From contig AP025041.1 of the NCBI GenBank assembly GCA_036186865.1, positions 2,564,939 through 2,628,938 of the forward strand: a stretch of DNA of 64,000 nucleotides, in the 5' to 3' direction. This document shows positions 1 through 11,118 of the stretch, in pieces. The stretch is from Eustoma russellianum. Lineage: Eukaryota; Streptophyta; Magnoliopsida; Gentianales; Gentianaceae. The first letter of the stretch is position 1. Each line of letters begins with the position of its first letter. Position numbers and translations under genes: made by a program. The notes below the pieces were generated by a model. The model worked only from the letters and a program-made list of their open reading frames with translations. It did not search any database and was not told the origin of the DNA.

Positions 1-488
1 AAAAAAAAAAAAAAAAAAAAAAAAAAACACCCTTTACTCATGCGTTCCCCAACCTCACCAAATATAAGTTTGTTGCATACTCTGGTTCTACATCTCTCTC
101 AAAAATTATCAGTCTTTAATAATATATATACGTAACAATCTACGAATTCCTTAAATAAAAATGGTGTCACGATCTTTTACTACAAGTACCTTAGTATTTT
201 ACGCACGTCTTGAGAATTAAATTCGAATCGTGTCATGAATAGCACAATACATGTCCGATTTCTATTTACACATTTGAAGTAGTCAATGGCCAAAATAATG
301 GTTGAAAATTCAAGAACTTTTAAGCCACTAGTATTGTCCTAATGATCACACATGGAGAAGCACACCATCAAACAAGTGTGTGTTGCATTTCAAGTCGTTT
401 TCCTTTGGTGGTGGATCACAATCTGTTTGCCGACTTTCATTTTCCCACTTTGCTACATGCATGCTCATGATCATGTTATATACTAGTA
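1..488. other. intergenic DNA at left edge, no gene seen
   Basis: The window opens with a run of 27 A residues, which could be the tail of a retroelement lying to the left or a simple homopolymer. The rest is AT-rich and contains no recognisable coding segment, RNA gene or repeat. It ends at the left target-site duplication of the hAT element. Confidence 0.5.
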
Positions 489-496
489 TATGTAAA

Positions 497-1504
497 CAGT
501 GGCGGACGCAGGACTAATTTTTGGGGGGGCAAAATTCACACTATGAAATCACCGTCCACTTTTTCGGACTCAATATACATTCCATCGAAAATCCGACAAA
601 AACTCAATTACAATATAGATATATGCAAATATTATAACATAAAATCTAAACCAACACATCCACTAATCAAAATGCAACAATAATAAGCAACCATCAACAA
701 TATCCAACAAAAGTTATTCATAAGCAACATTAACAAGCAGCAATATCCAACAAAAGTTATTAATTTAACGCTCGACATACCTTTTATTTACGAAATGAAG
801 GACGAGCAACAGGAGGGATTATCGGTGGCCGCAAATTCTGAAATTGTTGTATAATGTTTTCATTTGAAATGGTTCCAAAAACTTCCTTCTCGAAGTAACA
901 CAGTAAACAGTTCGATAGTAAGTCGTCTCCCAATCGGTTGCACAGATCAGTCTTTATTATATTCATCGCAGAAAAACTTATTTCCACACTTGCTGTTCCG
1001 ACAGGTAAGATCAGTTCTAACTCGATGAGCCGATATACTAAAGGAAAGTAATTGTGATAATTCAACTCCACCATCTTCTTTGCAAGAACTCCAAGATTAG
1101 TATTATGAGAGAATACTTCATTTGATTTCATATCACCAGTGTAACTTTTAAGTTCATGGTTGAGCTCAATTTGATCATTGGTAGTGAAATCGTCTGGATA
1201 TAACTCACCAAGGTGTAGCAATTGACTATGATCAAAATTTGCAAAAGAATTGGAAGGATCAAGGCACATCACACATCTAATTAAATCTGTGCTGGCTTCG
1301 GTGAAGTGTGTATCCATTTCCGTAGCAATGATGTCAATTACCTAGTAACACACATATATCACATATCATGAGATAGTTTTGGGATTAAAAAATAGATACC
1401 TTAAATTTAGATAATCAAAAATACAACTGCATCTACCTACCACCTAAATTTTTTCTCCGAGTTGGGGGGCGGCTGCCCCCGTGCCCCCCTTGTGAACGCC
1501 CCTG
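497..1504 (-). mobile_element. hAT DNA transposon, internally deleted, with 8-bp TSD
   Basis: The element is about 1.0 kb and begins CAGTGGCGGACGCAGG. It ends TTGTGAACGCCCCTG, whose reverse complement is CAGGGGCGTTCACAA, giving imperfect hAT-type terminal inverted repeats. It is flanked by a perfect 8-bp direct repeat, TATGTAAA (489-496 and 1505-1512), the duplication length expected of hAT elements. Just inside both ends are G/C runs. A phrase beginning CAATATCCAACAAAAG occurs twice near 700-755. The only coding remnant is the C-terminal transposase segment at 784-1317 on the minus strand, so this is a non-autonomous deletion derivative. The ends and duplication are seen directly; the family follows from them and from the protein remnant. 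Confidence 0.9.
784..1317 (-). pseudogene. hAT transposase C-terminal dimerisation fragment
   Basis: A 177-residue open segment carries the hallmark of the hAT C-terminal dimerisation region: SVEISFSAMNIIKTDLCNRL near residues 110-130, then LLSNCLLCYFEKEVF. In complete plant hAT transposases (zinc-finger MYM-type or TTF-type) this follows an N-terminal zinc finger and the catalytic domain. Both are absent here. The segment therefore cannot encode an active enzyme and is best read as the last exon left in a deleted element. Whether the ATG at 1315-1317 was ever a start codon is doubtful. Confidence 0.8.
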
Positions 1505-1512
1505 TATGTAAA

Positions 1513-1940
1513 TATTAAATGCCATGTCAGCTACTTTTTATTTATTATTATGGTGTATTTTAAGCCACATAATGTAGATATGAAAATTTCTTTGAAATAT
1601 GAAAATTTTAAGAATATTTACTGTTACTTTTTAGACAAATTGAAAAAGTAATAAGAATATTTACTATCTTCTATTTTTGTTATTCAAAATTCGATGTCGA
1701 GTTTGATAAGTAATTTGCTTGTTGAGTTTGAGCAACAACATAAAATCCGCGAAAATAACTAACTCTGAAATTTTAACGGTCGAAAAACAACAATAAACAA
1801 GTCTCCACCACTTTTCTTCTGCTTCTCGATAACCCATTTATCCTTTTGCTTTGCTCTTACTTTCCACTCCCATCCGAAGAAATAGGCGCACCCTTTTGTT
1901 TCAAATAAGAAAAAACAGCATCATCAATGTGCTTTTAGCA
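1513..1940. promoter_or_regulatory. upstream region and leader of first CHX gene
   Basis: AT-rich sequence runs between the hAT element and the CHX start codon. The frame of CHX exon 1 stays open upstream to about 1851, but no ATG lies in it before 1941. The segment just before the start codon is therefore probably 5' leader. No specific promoter motif is called. Confidence 0.35.
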
Positions 1941-4536
1941 ATGGAAGTCTTCAACAAGCTCACAGAAGGCGAGTTGCTCTTTAACCATAGCTTAGTAATC
2001 TGTCGCCATGTTAAAAAGCCCCATCCTTTTGGGATTTTTTATGGCGATAATCCCCTGAATTTTGGCTTTCCTACTTTGTTATTAGACATTACTCTAATGG
2101 TCGCCATGACTCGCACTATTCGTTTCCTTCTCAAGCCTCTTCGACAACCTAGAGTCGTTTCTCAGATCCTTGTAAGTTCTTTAAATTAATAACGCTTTAA
2201 TTTTCATGATATTCATATGAGCTTGTGATAATTTAGATGTAGGTCCATTGATTTAGACTTTTTTTTCTTTTTGGGATTTTGTAGACTGATCCTTTGTTTT
2301 GTTCTGTTATTTGTCTCTTGAAGGGTGGTATAATTATGGGGTCATCCGTTCTAGGCAAGAGCAAGAGCTTTCGTTCATATCTGTTCACGGATAACGCGAA
2401 TTATGTGTTTAAGAACATTGGAATTTTGGGATTCATGTATTTCCTTTTCGTGTCAGGCGTGAAGACAGATCTTAATGTGGTAAAGAATGTAGGAAGAAAA
2501 CATTGGTGTATAGCAAGTGTTAGTGTTTTTGTTCCTCTAATATGCACGCTTTCCACGGCTATCCCTCAGAGGAATATGATGGAGGAAAACATTGCAAGAC
2601 CTTCATCAATTTGGGGGTTTTCCTCCTCATTTGCTCTAACAGCATTCCCTGTCATCCACCCCATCATCAAAGAGCTCAATCTTTACAGCTCTGAAATTGG
2701 GAGGTTGGCATTGTCCACAGCTGTTGTAACTGATGTGATTGGAATTAATACCATCCTCGCATTTGAGGCAGCCAAGCAAGCAGAAGGAAAACATATTGCT
2801 GTTTTGTGGTATATGATTTCCTTGGTAATTTTCATGGCTTCCATATTTGGTGGTTTTAGGCTAGCCATGCTTTGGATTGTTAGAACAACCCCAGAAGGAA
2901 AACCAGTCGAACAAATTTATGTGGTTGCCATATTGCTCAGCGTTGTGATTGTGGGGTTCTTGTCAGATATGCTCGGCATAGCCATTGCAAACGGGTCGTT
3001 GTGCCTAGGATTGGCAGTCCCAGATGGGCCCCCTCTGGGAGCAACCATTGTCGAGAAGAGCGAGACCGTTATGATGGACATTTTGATGCCATTTTCCTTT
3101 TTGTTTGTGGGCTTGATTGTTGATGTGTCCTCACTTGGTAGCAAATGGTCAGTTCTGCAACCAGTTTTTATAATGGCTATAGTAGCTTATGTCACCAAAA
3201 TGGTCGCAACATTGATGGCTTGTCGATTCTTAAACATGCCCCTCAAGGAGTGTGTTGCTGTCAGCCTGATATTGAGTTTGAGAGGTGAAGTCGAAATTCT
3301 TTTGTTCATCCACTGGATGGATTTCCAGGTACTTAAAGAGTTCCCAAATTCCTAGCTTTTCATGCAAATGTAATTGTATATGCCAACTTCTTATGCGTGC
3401 TTTTATGCATAAAATAGCAGATTATTACAGTTCCATACTTCACTATGATGGTTCTAACGACAACATGCGTGACCGCAATAGCGACTCCATTGATCAGCTT
3501 ACTATATGATCCAACAAGACCATACATGGTAAACAAGCGAAGAAACATACAGCATAACCCCCCTAACACAGAGCTCGGAATTGTAGCATGCATTCATGAT
3601 GAGAAAAACGTGACTGGAATCATTAACCTGCTTGAAGTATCAAATCCATCAACCGGCAGCCCTTTCCATGTCTATGCTCTACAAGTTATCGACATCATTG
3701 CACGAGCCACTCCTGTCTTTATTGACCATGAGAAGGAGGAGAAAGAATGTGATCAGGCCAGTTACAGCTCAATTCACAGAGCTTTGAAACTCTTTGAGGA
3801 AGCAAGAGGTGATTACATAACCGTACAGCTCTATACATCGATAACCACTAGGCGTAGTATGTACCAAGACATTTGTGAGCTTGCTCTCCTGAAGAAAGCT
3901 TCTCTTATTATCTTACCATTTGACAAGGAAATAATCATCAGCACGGGGACAGAAGGTGTGCGTAAAAGAGTTCAATCAATCAATACTGATGTCTTGAAAC
4001 ATGCTCCTTGCTCAGTTGCCATTTTAGTTGACAGAGATCCTTCTCCAAAGAATCTTATTCATGTCTCTATGAGTAGATCCATTCGCTATGTTCTTGTGCT
4101 GTTCTTGGGTGGGGCAGACGCTAGAGAGGCACTCAGTTTTGCAGATAGGATGGCTGGAAATGCAACAGTTTCGCTTACTGTGATCCGATTTCTCTCACAT
4201 AATGACGAGGGAGATGATAAGATGGAAAAGAAACTTGATGATGGACAGGTTACATGGTTTTGGGTGAAGAATGAAGGAAATGAAAGGGTGACTTACAGGG
4301 AGGTAACAGTACAAAATGGAGAAGAAACTGCAGCTGCTGTCCGAGCTCTGAGCAGCGATGATTATGATCTTCTCATCATGGGAAGGAAGGATGGTATAAA
4401 TCCAGTGCTACTACAAGGTTTATCAAACTGGAGCGAGAACCATGAACTAGGTGTAATTGGAGACTATATTGCCTCCTCGGATATATGGAGTAGAGCTTCT
4501 GCATTAGTGATGCAGCAGCAACAGTTAAGGGGTTGA
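1941..4536 (+). CDS. CHX-type cation/H+ antiporter, three exons
   Basis: This is a monovalent cation/proton exchanger of the plant CHX branch of the CPA2 family, an integral protein of endomembranes or plasma membrane. Exons are 1941-2171, 2324-3328 and 3421-4536. All joints are phase 0, giving 783 residues, within the normal CHX length. Residues 1-77 hold YGDNPLNFGFP and LLKPLRQPRVVSQIL. Exon 2 (78-412) holds GGIIMGSSVLG, GRLALSTAVVTDVIGI with the acidic residue expected in the transport core, and AVPDGPPLG. About 10-12 hydrophobic segments precede a hydrophilic C-terminal domain with RRNIQHNPPNTELGI and FLGGADAREAL. The start is the only ATG in frame before the GDNP motif. The orthologue is uncertain; CHX13 or CHX25 are suggested by gene neighbourhood only. 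Confidence 0.93.
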
Positions 4537-5299
4537 AGGGATGAAGTCACCCAATGTACATTTCAGGCATAGCCAACTAGTACACAGGATAGATGATATC
4601 ATACTCTGGTTTTAGGGCAGAACAAGTACACATTTAACCCAATCCAAGAAGACACATTAGGGTTAGGAATTTCATGTCTAAGCTGGAAGTGTAGGAGTTT
4701 AGACAGGCTGGATAAAGGTCCATGTCTTCCGAAAGACTTGGAACAGAAAGATATTAGAAGGGTCCCTAGCTGGGATTGTGTGTGTACAAAGTTGATTTTC
4801 CTGCAAATCAAACAATGCACCACTAGCGAGTGTGGTGCATAGGCCAACCCTGGTTTGTACTTCTATGAAGAACATTTTTTTTGCTGATTTTTGTGAAACA
4901 AAAGTTGACATTTCAACTGATATCAGCATTTTTACATCCTCCAATATTCTATAGTTTTACATGCAAAAGCATACTCATCATTTGTACAATTTTAATGGAA
5001 ACACTAACTGGAACGGAACAGAACAGTTTATACACAGTTCACGAGTCAAAATGATCCAACATAGAGCCTAGTTGCATTCTTGATTTCTACCAGCAATCTT
5101 TTGCTTATATTAATTTATCTATTTAGTTAACATATTTAACCATAATCGTAGCCTCAACAAGTCAGAACTCTCAAAATGCTAATATTGAAGAACTTCATTT
5201 AGCGAACTTTGAGAAGACATGACCGAGGACATAGACAAAATTGAACTATCTCAGACATGAGGCACGTGTTTCAGAATCCTATACTAAGAAACTTGTCAA
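4537..5299. other. 3' flank of CHX gene, no gene seen
   Basis: This should contain the 3' untranslated region of the CHX gene. Short open frames on the minus strand (4599-4944) have no recognisable motif and no matching splice structure, so I do not call a gene. Confidence 0.4.
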
Positions 5300-5655
5300 G
5301 ACATCAAAAAAATTTGCACAGAAAACTCAACCTGCCATAGAAATGAATCTTGAGCTCCTGTAGAGAACGAACTTTTGACTCACAAATTCTGAGAAACTCA
5401 GAAAGTGCAATTTCTTGCCCTGCAACTAATTTCCTCACTACATCAGAAGCATTCCAAGATAACAATGCCTCTGTAATCCTATCACAACGTTCCAAGAGAC
5501 TAGCAGATGAGAAAAAAATTTTCCAGCATGAAGAGAACTTTACCAGGTCCTTCACTTTCCGCATTTCGAGGGAGCAAGGATAACAGAGTCTCAAACTTAC
5601 TGCGCTCTATCAATTGCTCATTTAACCATTTCGTTACTGGCCCTCCGTGACCCTT
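5300..5655 (-). pseudogene. unrecognised exon-like fragment, frame-broken
   Basis: Read on the minus strand, this block looks like protein-coding sequence. After an acceptor-like AG near 5655 comes a readable segment beginning GHGGPVTKWLNEQLIER. About 40 residues later the good frame changes to one containing RCDRITEALLSW, SEFLRICESKVRSLQELK and KIHFYG. That frame ends at a donor-like AG/GTTGAG near 5335. I do not recognise the family. The frame change and the SINE insertions just upstream (5.7-6.2 kb) suggest a decayed gene fragment, but chance coding resemblance cannot be excluded. Confidence 0.25.
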
Positions 5656-5695
5656 TAAAATAATAAGGTAATATAGTTATTGTTACTATCTTTAT

Positions 5696-6240
5696 TATTG
5701 TTATTTCTGTTTCTAATAGAGTGAAGGATACACTATTTCTTGTTGGTAAAAGGTTGAACCCCAATCCAAAAGGCCTCCACTGCCTAGCTCCAAAGAGCTG
5801 CATGGAGGATGTAAATCAGGAGTCCAACGGCCTCCTAGATTGAGTGAGATTTTACACAGTTACCCACAGAAGGTGCTCCCGCAAACCAGACCTTTGGCCT
5901 GGCAGCAGAGGAACACCCACACTGTGCGCGTCCCTGTATTCGAACTCATGACCTCTTGTTGGCAATCCCCAACCCGAGTAACAACTGGACTATTGCCTGG
6001 GGGTAGGATACACTATTTCTTGACTTTGGAATATGATGAAATAAAGCAAAATGACTCGCTAAATTAGCTGCGCTTCTTATATTGTGAAGTACAAGTTGAC
6101 CGACACAGCTTGATACAATTTTCATTATAGGTCATCGGAAAAACAACCATTGTGTGTTTCTAACACATAGGTATGGTTACATACATCCGACCTTTGATAC
6201 CTTGACATAGATGAGAGCTTCTAATACAATAAGGTAATGT
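5696..6240 (+). mobile_element. SINE-A copy ending in (TTG)n, split by a SINE-B insertion
   Basis: Positions about 5696-5742 and 6005-6240 together match the SINE-A copies at 50.6 and 60.2 kb. Shared blocks include TTGACTTTGGAATATGATG, GCAAAATGACTC, GCTGCGCTTCTTATATTGTG, GGTCATCGGAAA, TTTCTAACACAT and the 3' end GGTAATGTTGTTGTT. The copy is interrupted by the SINE-B element at 5743-6004. A degenerate flanking repeat (TTGTTACTAtC... upstream near 5680 and TTGTTACTAcC... after the tail) is a possible old target-site duplication. Confidence 0.8.
5743..6004 (-). mobile_element. SINE-B, tRNA-like head, 18-bp TSD, nested in SINE-A
   Basis: A 262-bp insertion is bounded by a perfect 18-bp duplication, AGGATACACTATTTCTTG (5725-5742 and 6005-6022). 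On the minus strand the 5' part reads like a tRNA-derived head. An A-box-like TAGTCCAGTTGTTACTCGGG comes first, followed about 40 bases later by a B-box-like GAGTTCGAATAC. The body then leads to a 3' region with GATTTACATCCTCC and TTGGGGTTCAACCTTTTACC. The long exact duplication and internal promoter boxes mark it as a SINE moved by target-primed reverse transcription. It lies inside an older SINE-A copy. Confidence 0.85.
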
Positions 6241-8600
6241 TGTTGTTACTACCCCTATTGTCTCACATAGACTCTGGATGGAATTAATATATATATATAT
6301 ATATATAGTTACTCATTTGTGTATATATATATATGTATATATATATATATACATAGTAACTATAGAGTTACTCATTTGTATACAGTTACTCGTTCTATCC
6401 AAAAAAAAACCATCTACCTTTTATTTTTGTTAATTCCAAAATGTTTATGTACATTTCATAAATACAGTAAAAGGATAGTGGTTAAATTACCAATGTATTC
6501 TCATTAAATGTGTACATTTGTAAAACTAATGGCAGCAAAAAGTGCAATAAATAAATTAATAATTTGACTAGTTTTTATTAAATTATGTGTAAGTTTAACA
6601 TCCACAATATTTTTGAGACGGAGAAATTACTATACCCAACCATGGTAACTATTTATAGACTTACTATATAGTAACCTACATACGTATAGCTACTACATGT
6701 AGTGTGTGTGGGTATCTATTACTATATGCAAAGTTCATATGCTATATGGAGTAATAGATAATAATTATGCATACAAACTATCTACTATTAATTATCTACA
6801 ATTGCCAATAAGGTCTTAACGACTAAAGTTGATATTCTAAAACAAAAGATCTTGATTTAATCTATACTTAAATCAAATCTTCATACACGTAGTATGATAA
6901 AATAAAAAGACTATCTAATTTATTATGTTTTTAAGTGCAAATAATCTTCTTTGTGGACATATTAGCTTCCAGTTTCCGAACGTGTCAACAATTGAGGCAT
7001 TAATTAGCAAGAAAAAGACGTGTTTGTCCCTTTTACTTGCGTTTCTTTCTCACTGTCCCTTCGAAAAGGACTTTAACATGGAATCCTCCAAAAATAGTAC
7101 ACACGTCACATGTAATCCATGTTACTTCCTCCAAAATGTCAGAAGTCGATTTCTAAAATGATATAATAATATTAATTGTGATTCCTGCTTTGATTGTATA
7201 ATTATCTAAATATCTCTCTGTGGCATAAACCTGTCTAGTCCTAATACACGAAAATTTGCAAAGATATGATTTTGTTTTTTTTTCATTAGAGCTAATAAGT
7301 TATAACAACAACATTACCTCATTGCTTTAGAAGCTCTCGCCTATAATAAAATATGGAGAGTCAGATATACGCAACCATAGAGCTTATACGTTATAACATG
7401 ATATTAAAATTTGCACGTGTTTATGCCTTTATGTTCTACAGTATAAAACAAACCTTCTGTATTTTTATGCTGTAGTGTAATCTGAATGGTCTTAAAAGTG
7501 GGCGATATAAGCGAAATTGCCACGTACTTGTTTATTCTATATAGAAATAACAGTAATGAGTCACATGACATGTCGTGTGGTTTGACAATTTTGTGGAATT
7601 TGCACTTTACAATCAATTCTCTCGTCCTGTTAATTAATTAGAATTGATTTCTATATCTAATAATTACAAAACTTTGACAGTCAATGAGTAAAAATAGAAG
7701 TGTTAAATCATACATAAAACAACTGTTTGTTTGTAAATAATCAAATATAATATATTATTTAGCATAATTGAATCAACCAATCAATCGTACCCTGGAAAAT
7801 ACAGTAAACTCTATCGTTAGGGTCTGGGGAGGACAAGTGGCAGACAAACAATACATTTATCCTAAGGGATAGAGAGTTTGCTTCCGGTGAGACATCCGAA
7901 AATATTATTTATCACATTATGAGCCAAAATCAAGAGAAAGACACAAGAAAGAAAAAATACAAATTTTTCTATAAAAATTCATTAGACTATCTTTTACTTG
8001 TATAGTATCACGAATTAGAAAAACGCTGATATTTTTATGATAAGTCATAAGTATTCGTATCTTTTTTACTATTATTTTAAATTTTATACTGTTAATGGAT
8101 GGTATTTACTTACACATAAAACCAGTGATTGCAAATTTTTTTATATATATCCTATATATTTAATGGATCGTAAAGTCATATTTGTTCTAATACTATTTTT
8201 AAATTCGTTTTATTTTTAAAATGTTATGATTGGCATATATTAATTAGCAGCACGATAATAAACGGAAGAAAATAGCATAGAACTTAAAGAAAATCTCCAA
8301 TTATCACTTCCTCCGCTTCTCAAGGCATGATAGATATTTAATGCAGAGTTGGCTTTTCTGCGACACGTGACCTTTATTTATTTCTCTTTATTACCAAACC
8401 AAACGCAGCCCTCTCCCCCACCATCTCCTAACTACCACCGCCGTTGAACTTCGCTTCACGGAAACCGCGTCTTCCACCATCTTTCCAGTGTCTACTTCCT
8501 CACTTATCCGCTCCTTCCTCATTAAATCTCTCTCTACTTCCCCTTCATCTCTACTTCCATTCCCACAAACGTTAACCTCAGGAAATTTCTTTATTCGTCA
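6241..8600. other. AT-rich intergenic region upstream of EXO70B1
   Basis: No gene is seen. The region holds (TA)n microsatellite tracts at about 6287-6352, a SINE-A fragment at 7304-7385 and otherwise unique AT-rich DNA. The last 200-300 bases turn C/T-rich (CTCTCTCC, CTTCCTC), as plant 5' leaders often do. This is the likely promoter and leader of EXO70B1. Confidence 0.5.
7304..7385 (-). repeat. SINE-A 3'-end fragment
   Basis: On the minus strand this matches the last 80 or so bases of SINE-A: a block like ATGGTTGCGTATATCTGAC, then GAGAGCTT, AAGCAATGAGGTAATG and TTGTTGT. The 5' half is missing, consistent with 5' truncation or decay. Confidence 0.7.
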
Positions 8601-10481
8601 ATGGCGGAAAACGGAGAAGAGAAGTTGATTGCAGTCGCACGTCACATAGCCAAAACACTTGGTGGTCACACTGACAACATGACGGATGACGATATACTTA
8701 AAATCTTCTCCAATTTCGACGGCAGACTCGCCGGGAAGTTGACTGACAAACTCGCGGACGAGTTTGACCAACCCCGTGCTGCTAATCTTGAGCAGACTCT
8801 TAGATATCTTGACCGCCAGATCTCTAATTATGTTTCCGCCGACCATCCGATTTGGTCTGACTCTCATGATGCAGCTTCTTTTCTTGAAGCTGTCGATGAA
8901 TTAATCGGCTTCGTCCGAGATTTAACGCCGATTGCGGTGGATAAGTCGGTTTGCTCTTGCCTTGACCGCGCCGAGGAATTGTTACAGAAAGCTATGTTTC
9001 GGCTTGAGGAAGAGTTTAAAACCCTAATGGAGCAAGGAAATGAGTCCTTTGACCAGACCGGTGTGACGGCAAACCCTAATTATTCATCTGATTCGGATGA
9101 AGAAGGATTTGACGGGGCGGATAATGAAATTCCGCTGGCGCATCCGTTGACTAATTACGATATGATAATAGACGCGTTGCCTTCGGGGGTGATCGACGAT
9201 CTACACGAGATCGTGAAGCGAATGGTCGCCGCCGGGTACGGCAAAGAGTGCTCGCATTCTTACAGCATGTGCCGCAGAGAGTTTTTGGAGGAGAGTCTGT
9301 CGAGATTGCAGTTACAGAAGCTTAGCATTGAAGAGATCCAGAAAATGCAGTGGCCAGTGCTTGAAGACGAGATAGATAAGTGGATTAAAGCTACTAATGT
9401 ATCCCTCCGTGTACTCTTTCCCAGTGAACGCCTCCTCTGTGACCGAGTCTTTTCTGGATTTTCCTCCGCTGCTGATCTGTCGTTTATGGCGGTCTGCAGA
9501 GGTTCCACTATAGAATTACTAAATTTTGCGGACGCAATTGCAATTGGGAGCCGGTCTCCCGAGAGATTATTTAAGGTTCTTGATGTTTATGAAGCTATGC
9601 GGGATTTGTTACCGGAATTTGATTTAGTGTTCTCTGATCAGTACTGTATGTTGTTGAGAAATGAGGCTATGACGATTTGGAAGAGGCTTGGGGAGGCAAT
9701 AAGAGGGATATTCATGGAGTTAGAGAATTTGATCCGTCGGGATCCAGCTAAGGCTGCTGTTCCTGGCGGTGGACTTCATCCTATTACACGTTACGTGATG
9801 AATTATCTGCGTGCTGCTTGTAGGTCTAAGCAAACTCTGGAGCTAGTATTTGGGGAGACTGTTGCAGCCCCTGTTAACGGGGACTATGGAAAAGGAGACG
9901 ATAGAGTCTTGTCATCGTCTTCCTCCCTTGGAGTGCAAATGGCCTGGATTATGGAGTTGCTGGAGAGTAATTTGGAGGCAAAATCAAAGATTTATAGGGA
10001 CCCTGCTTTGTGTAGTGTGTTTAGGATGAACAACGGGAGGTACATTGTTCAAAAGATGAAAGATAGTGAATTGGGGTCACTTCTGGGAGATGATTGGATC
10101 AGGAAGCACGCAGCAAAAGTGAGGCAGTATCAAGTTAATTATCAGAGAAGTTCATGGAGTAGGGTGCTTGGGGTTCTTAAGGCGGAGAATGTTCCCTTGT
10201 CTCCCAGCAAAGCGTCAAAGAACTTGAAAGAAAAGCTCAAGTCTTTCAATTCCTTGTTTGAGGAGACTTGTCGAACACAATCCACATGGGTGATTTTTGA
10301 TGATCAGCTTAGGGAGGAACTGCGGGTTTCAGTCACTAGTAACTTGTTGCCAGCTTACCGCAACTTTATTGGGAGGTTTCGATCCAGTCCAGAGTTGGGC
10401 AAGCATGCTGATAAACACATTAAGTACAGCACGGAGGATATTGAATCTAGGATTAGCGAGCTATTTTGTGGGAAGAAATGA
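8601..10481 (+). CDS. EXO70B1: exocyst subunit EXO70B1, intronless
   Basis: This encodes an EXO70 subunit of the octameric exocyst, which tethers secretory vesicles to the plasma membrane. Plant EXO70B1 is also tied to autophagy-related transport and immunity. It is a single exon of 626 residues, close to the usual EXO70B1 length. The N-terminus MAENGEEKLIAVARHIAKTL and the downstream block DDILKIFSNFDGRLAGK are typical of the B1 type. An acidic linker (SDSDEEGFDGADNEI, about residues 160-176) precedes the Pfam EXO70 region. That region holds conserved blocks such as AADLSFMAVCRGSTIELLNF, FADAIAIGSRSPERLFK and IRRDPAKAAVPGGGLHPITR. The C-terminal helical bundle has WVIFDDQLREELRVSV. The ATG is well supported because the conserved protein start coincides with it. 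No lesions are seen. Confidence 0.97.
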   Translation: MAENGEEKLIAVARHIAKTLGGHTDNMTDDDILKIFSNFDGRLAGKLTDKLADEFDQPRAANLEQTLRYLDRQISNYVSADHPIWSDSHDAASFLEAVDELIGFVRDLTPIAVDKSVCSCLDRAEELLQKAMFRLEEEFKTLMEQGNESFDQTGVTANPNYSSDSDEEGFDGADNEIPLAHPLTNYDMIIDALPSGVIDDLHEIVKRMVAAGYGKECSHSYSMCRREFLEESLSRLQLQKLSIEEIQKMQWPVLEDEIDKWIKATNVSLRVLFPSERLLCDRVFSGFSSAADLSFMAVCRGSTIELLNFADAIAIGSRSPERLFKVLDVYEAMRDLLPEFDLVFSDQYCMLLRNEAMTIWKRLGEAIRGIFMELENLIRRDPAKAAVPGGGLHPITRYVMNYLRAACRSKQTLELVFGETVAAPVNGDYGKGDDRVLSSSSSLGVQMAWIMELLESNLEAKSKIYRDPALCSVFRMNNGRYIVQKMKDSELGSLLGDDWIRKHAAKVRQYQVNYQRSSWSRVLGVLKAENVPLSPSKASKNLKEKLKSFNSLFEETCRTQSTWVIFDDQLREELRVSVTSNLLPAYRNFIGRFRSSPELGKHADKHIKYSTEDIESRISELFCGKK

Positions 10482-11118
10482 GAACAATGAACGCAAGTAG
10501 TTCTGTTCATAGTATTATCTGTAATTTATTGTGCATTATGACCGCTTGTGCCTGTAATCCAGGCGATCTGCAGCCGTTCTTCAGTTGTCAATCTGTTCGG
10601 TTGTCAACCTGTTTGTATACAGCATGCTGTTTTGGTGTATAATACAGAATGAACGATGTCTATTGTACATTGTTGCTTCGATTTTGGAATTCTTATTCAC
10701 TTGTTTAAACTAATGAGACACCTTTTGCTATCTGTTTATGAGACAACTTTCGCCATCATTCTCACTTAGTACCAGTAGGCATATTATCAATGCATATTGT
10801 AAGAGTAAATGCCAAGATACTGTGGTACTTGCACCTGTATGTAGCTGCAATGTTTTATGTAATGGTATTACTCTTCCATTTTGTGTTGTTCCTGCATTCC
10901 TTGAGCAATGTTTGTTAAGATACATCTATATTTTTGTCTTAGGAAACACACTGATTAATGTCGTGTTTGTATAGATATGATATTCGTACACAAGTAATTG
11001 TATATTCTAAGGCAAGTCTCTTTTTGTAATACTTCATCTGTTGAATATCAAATTTTGATCCTTAAAATTTACAAGAAGCCAAATACACCTGGTAATAAGA
11101 TCGTCAGGAAATGGCCAT
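10482..11118. other. convergent intergenic region, EXO70B1 and GDSL 3' ends
   Basis: EXO70B1 (+) and the GDSL gene (-) point toward each other across about 640 bases, so both 3' untranslated regions and termination signals should lie here. No other gene or recognisable repeat is seen. Confidence 0.5.
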
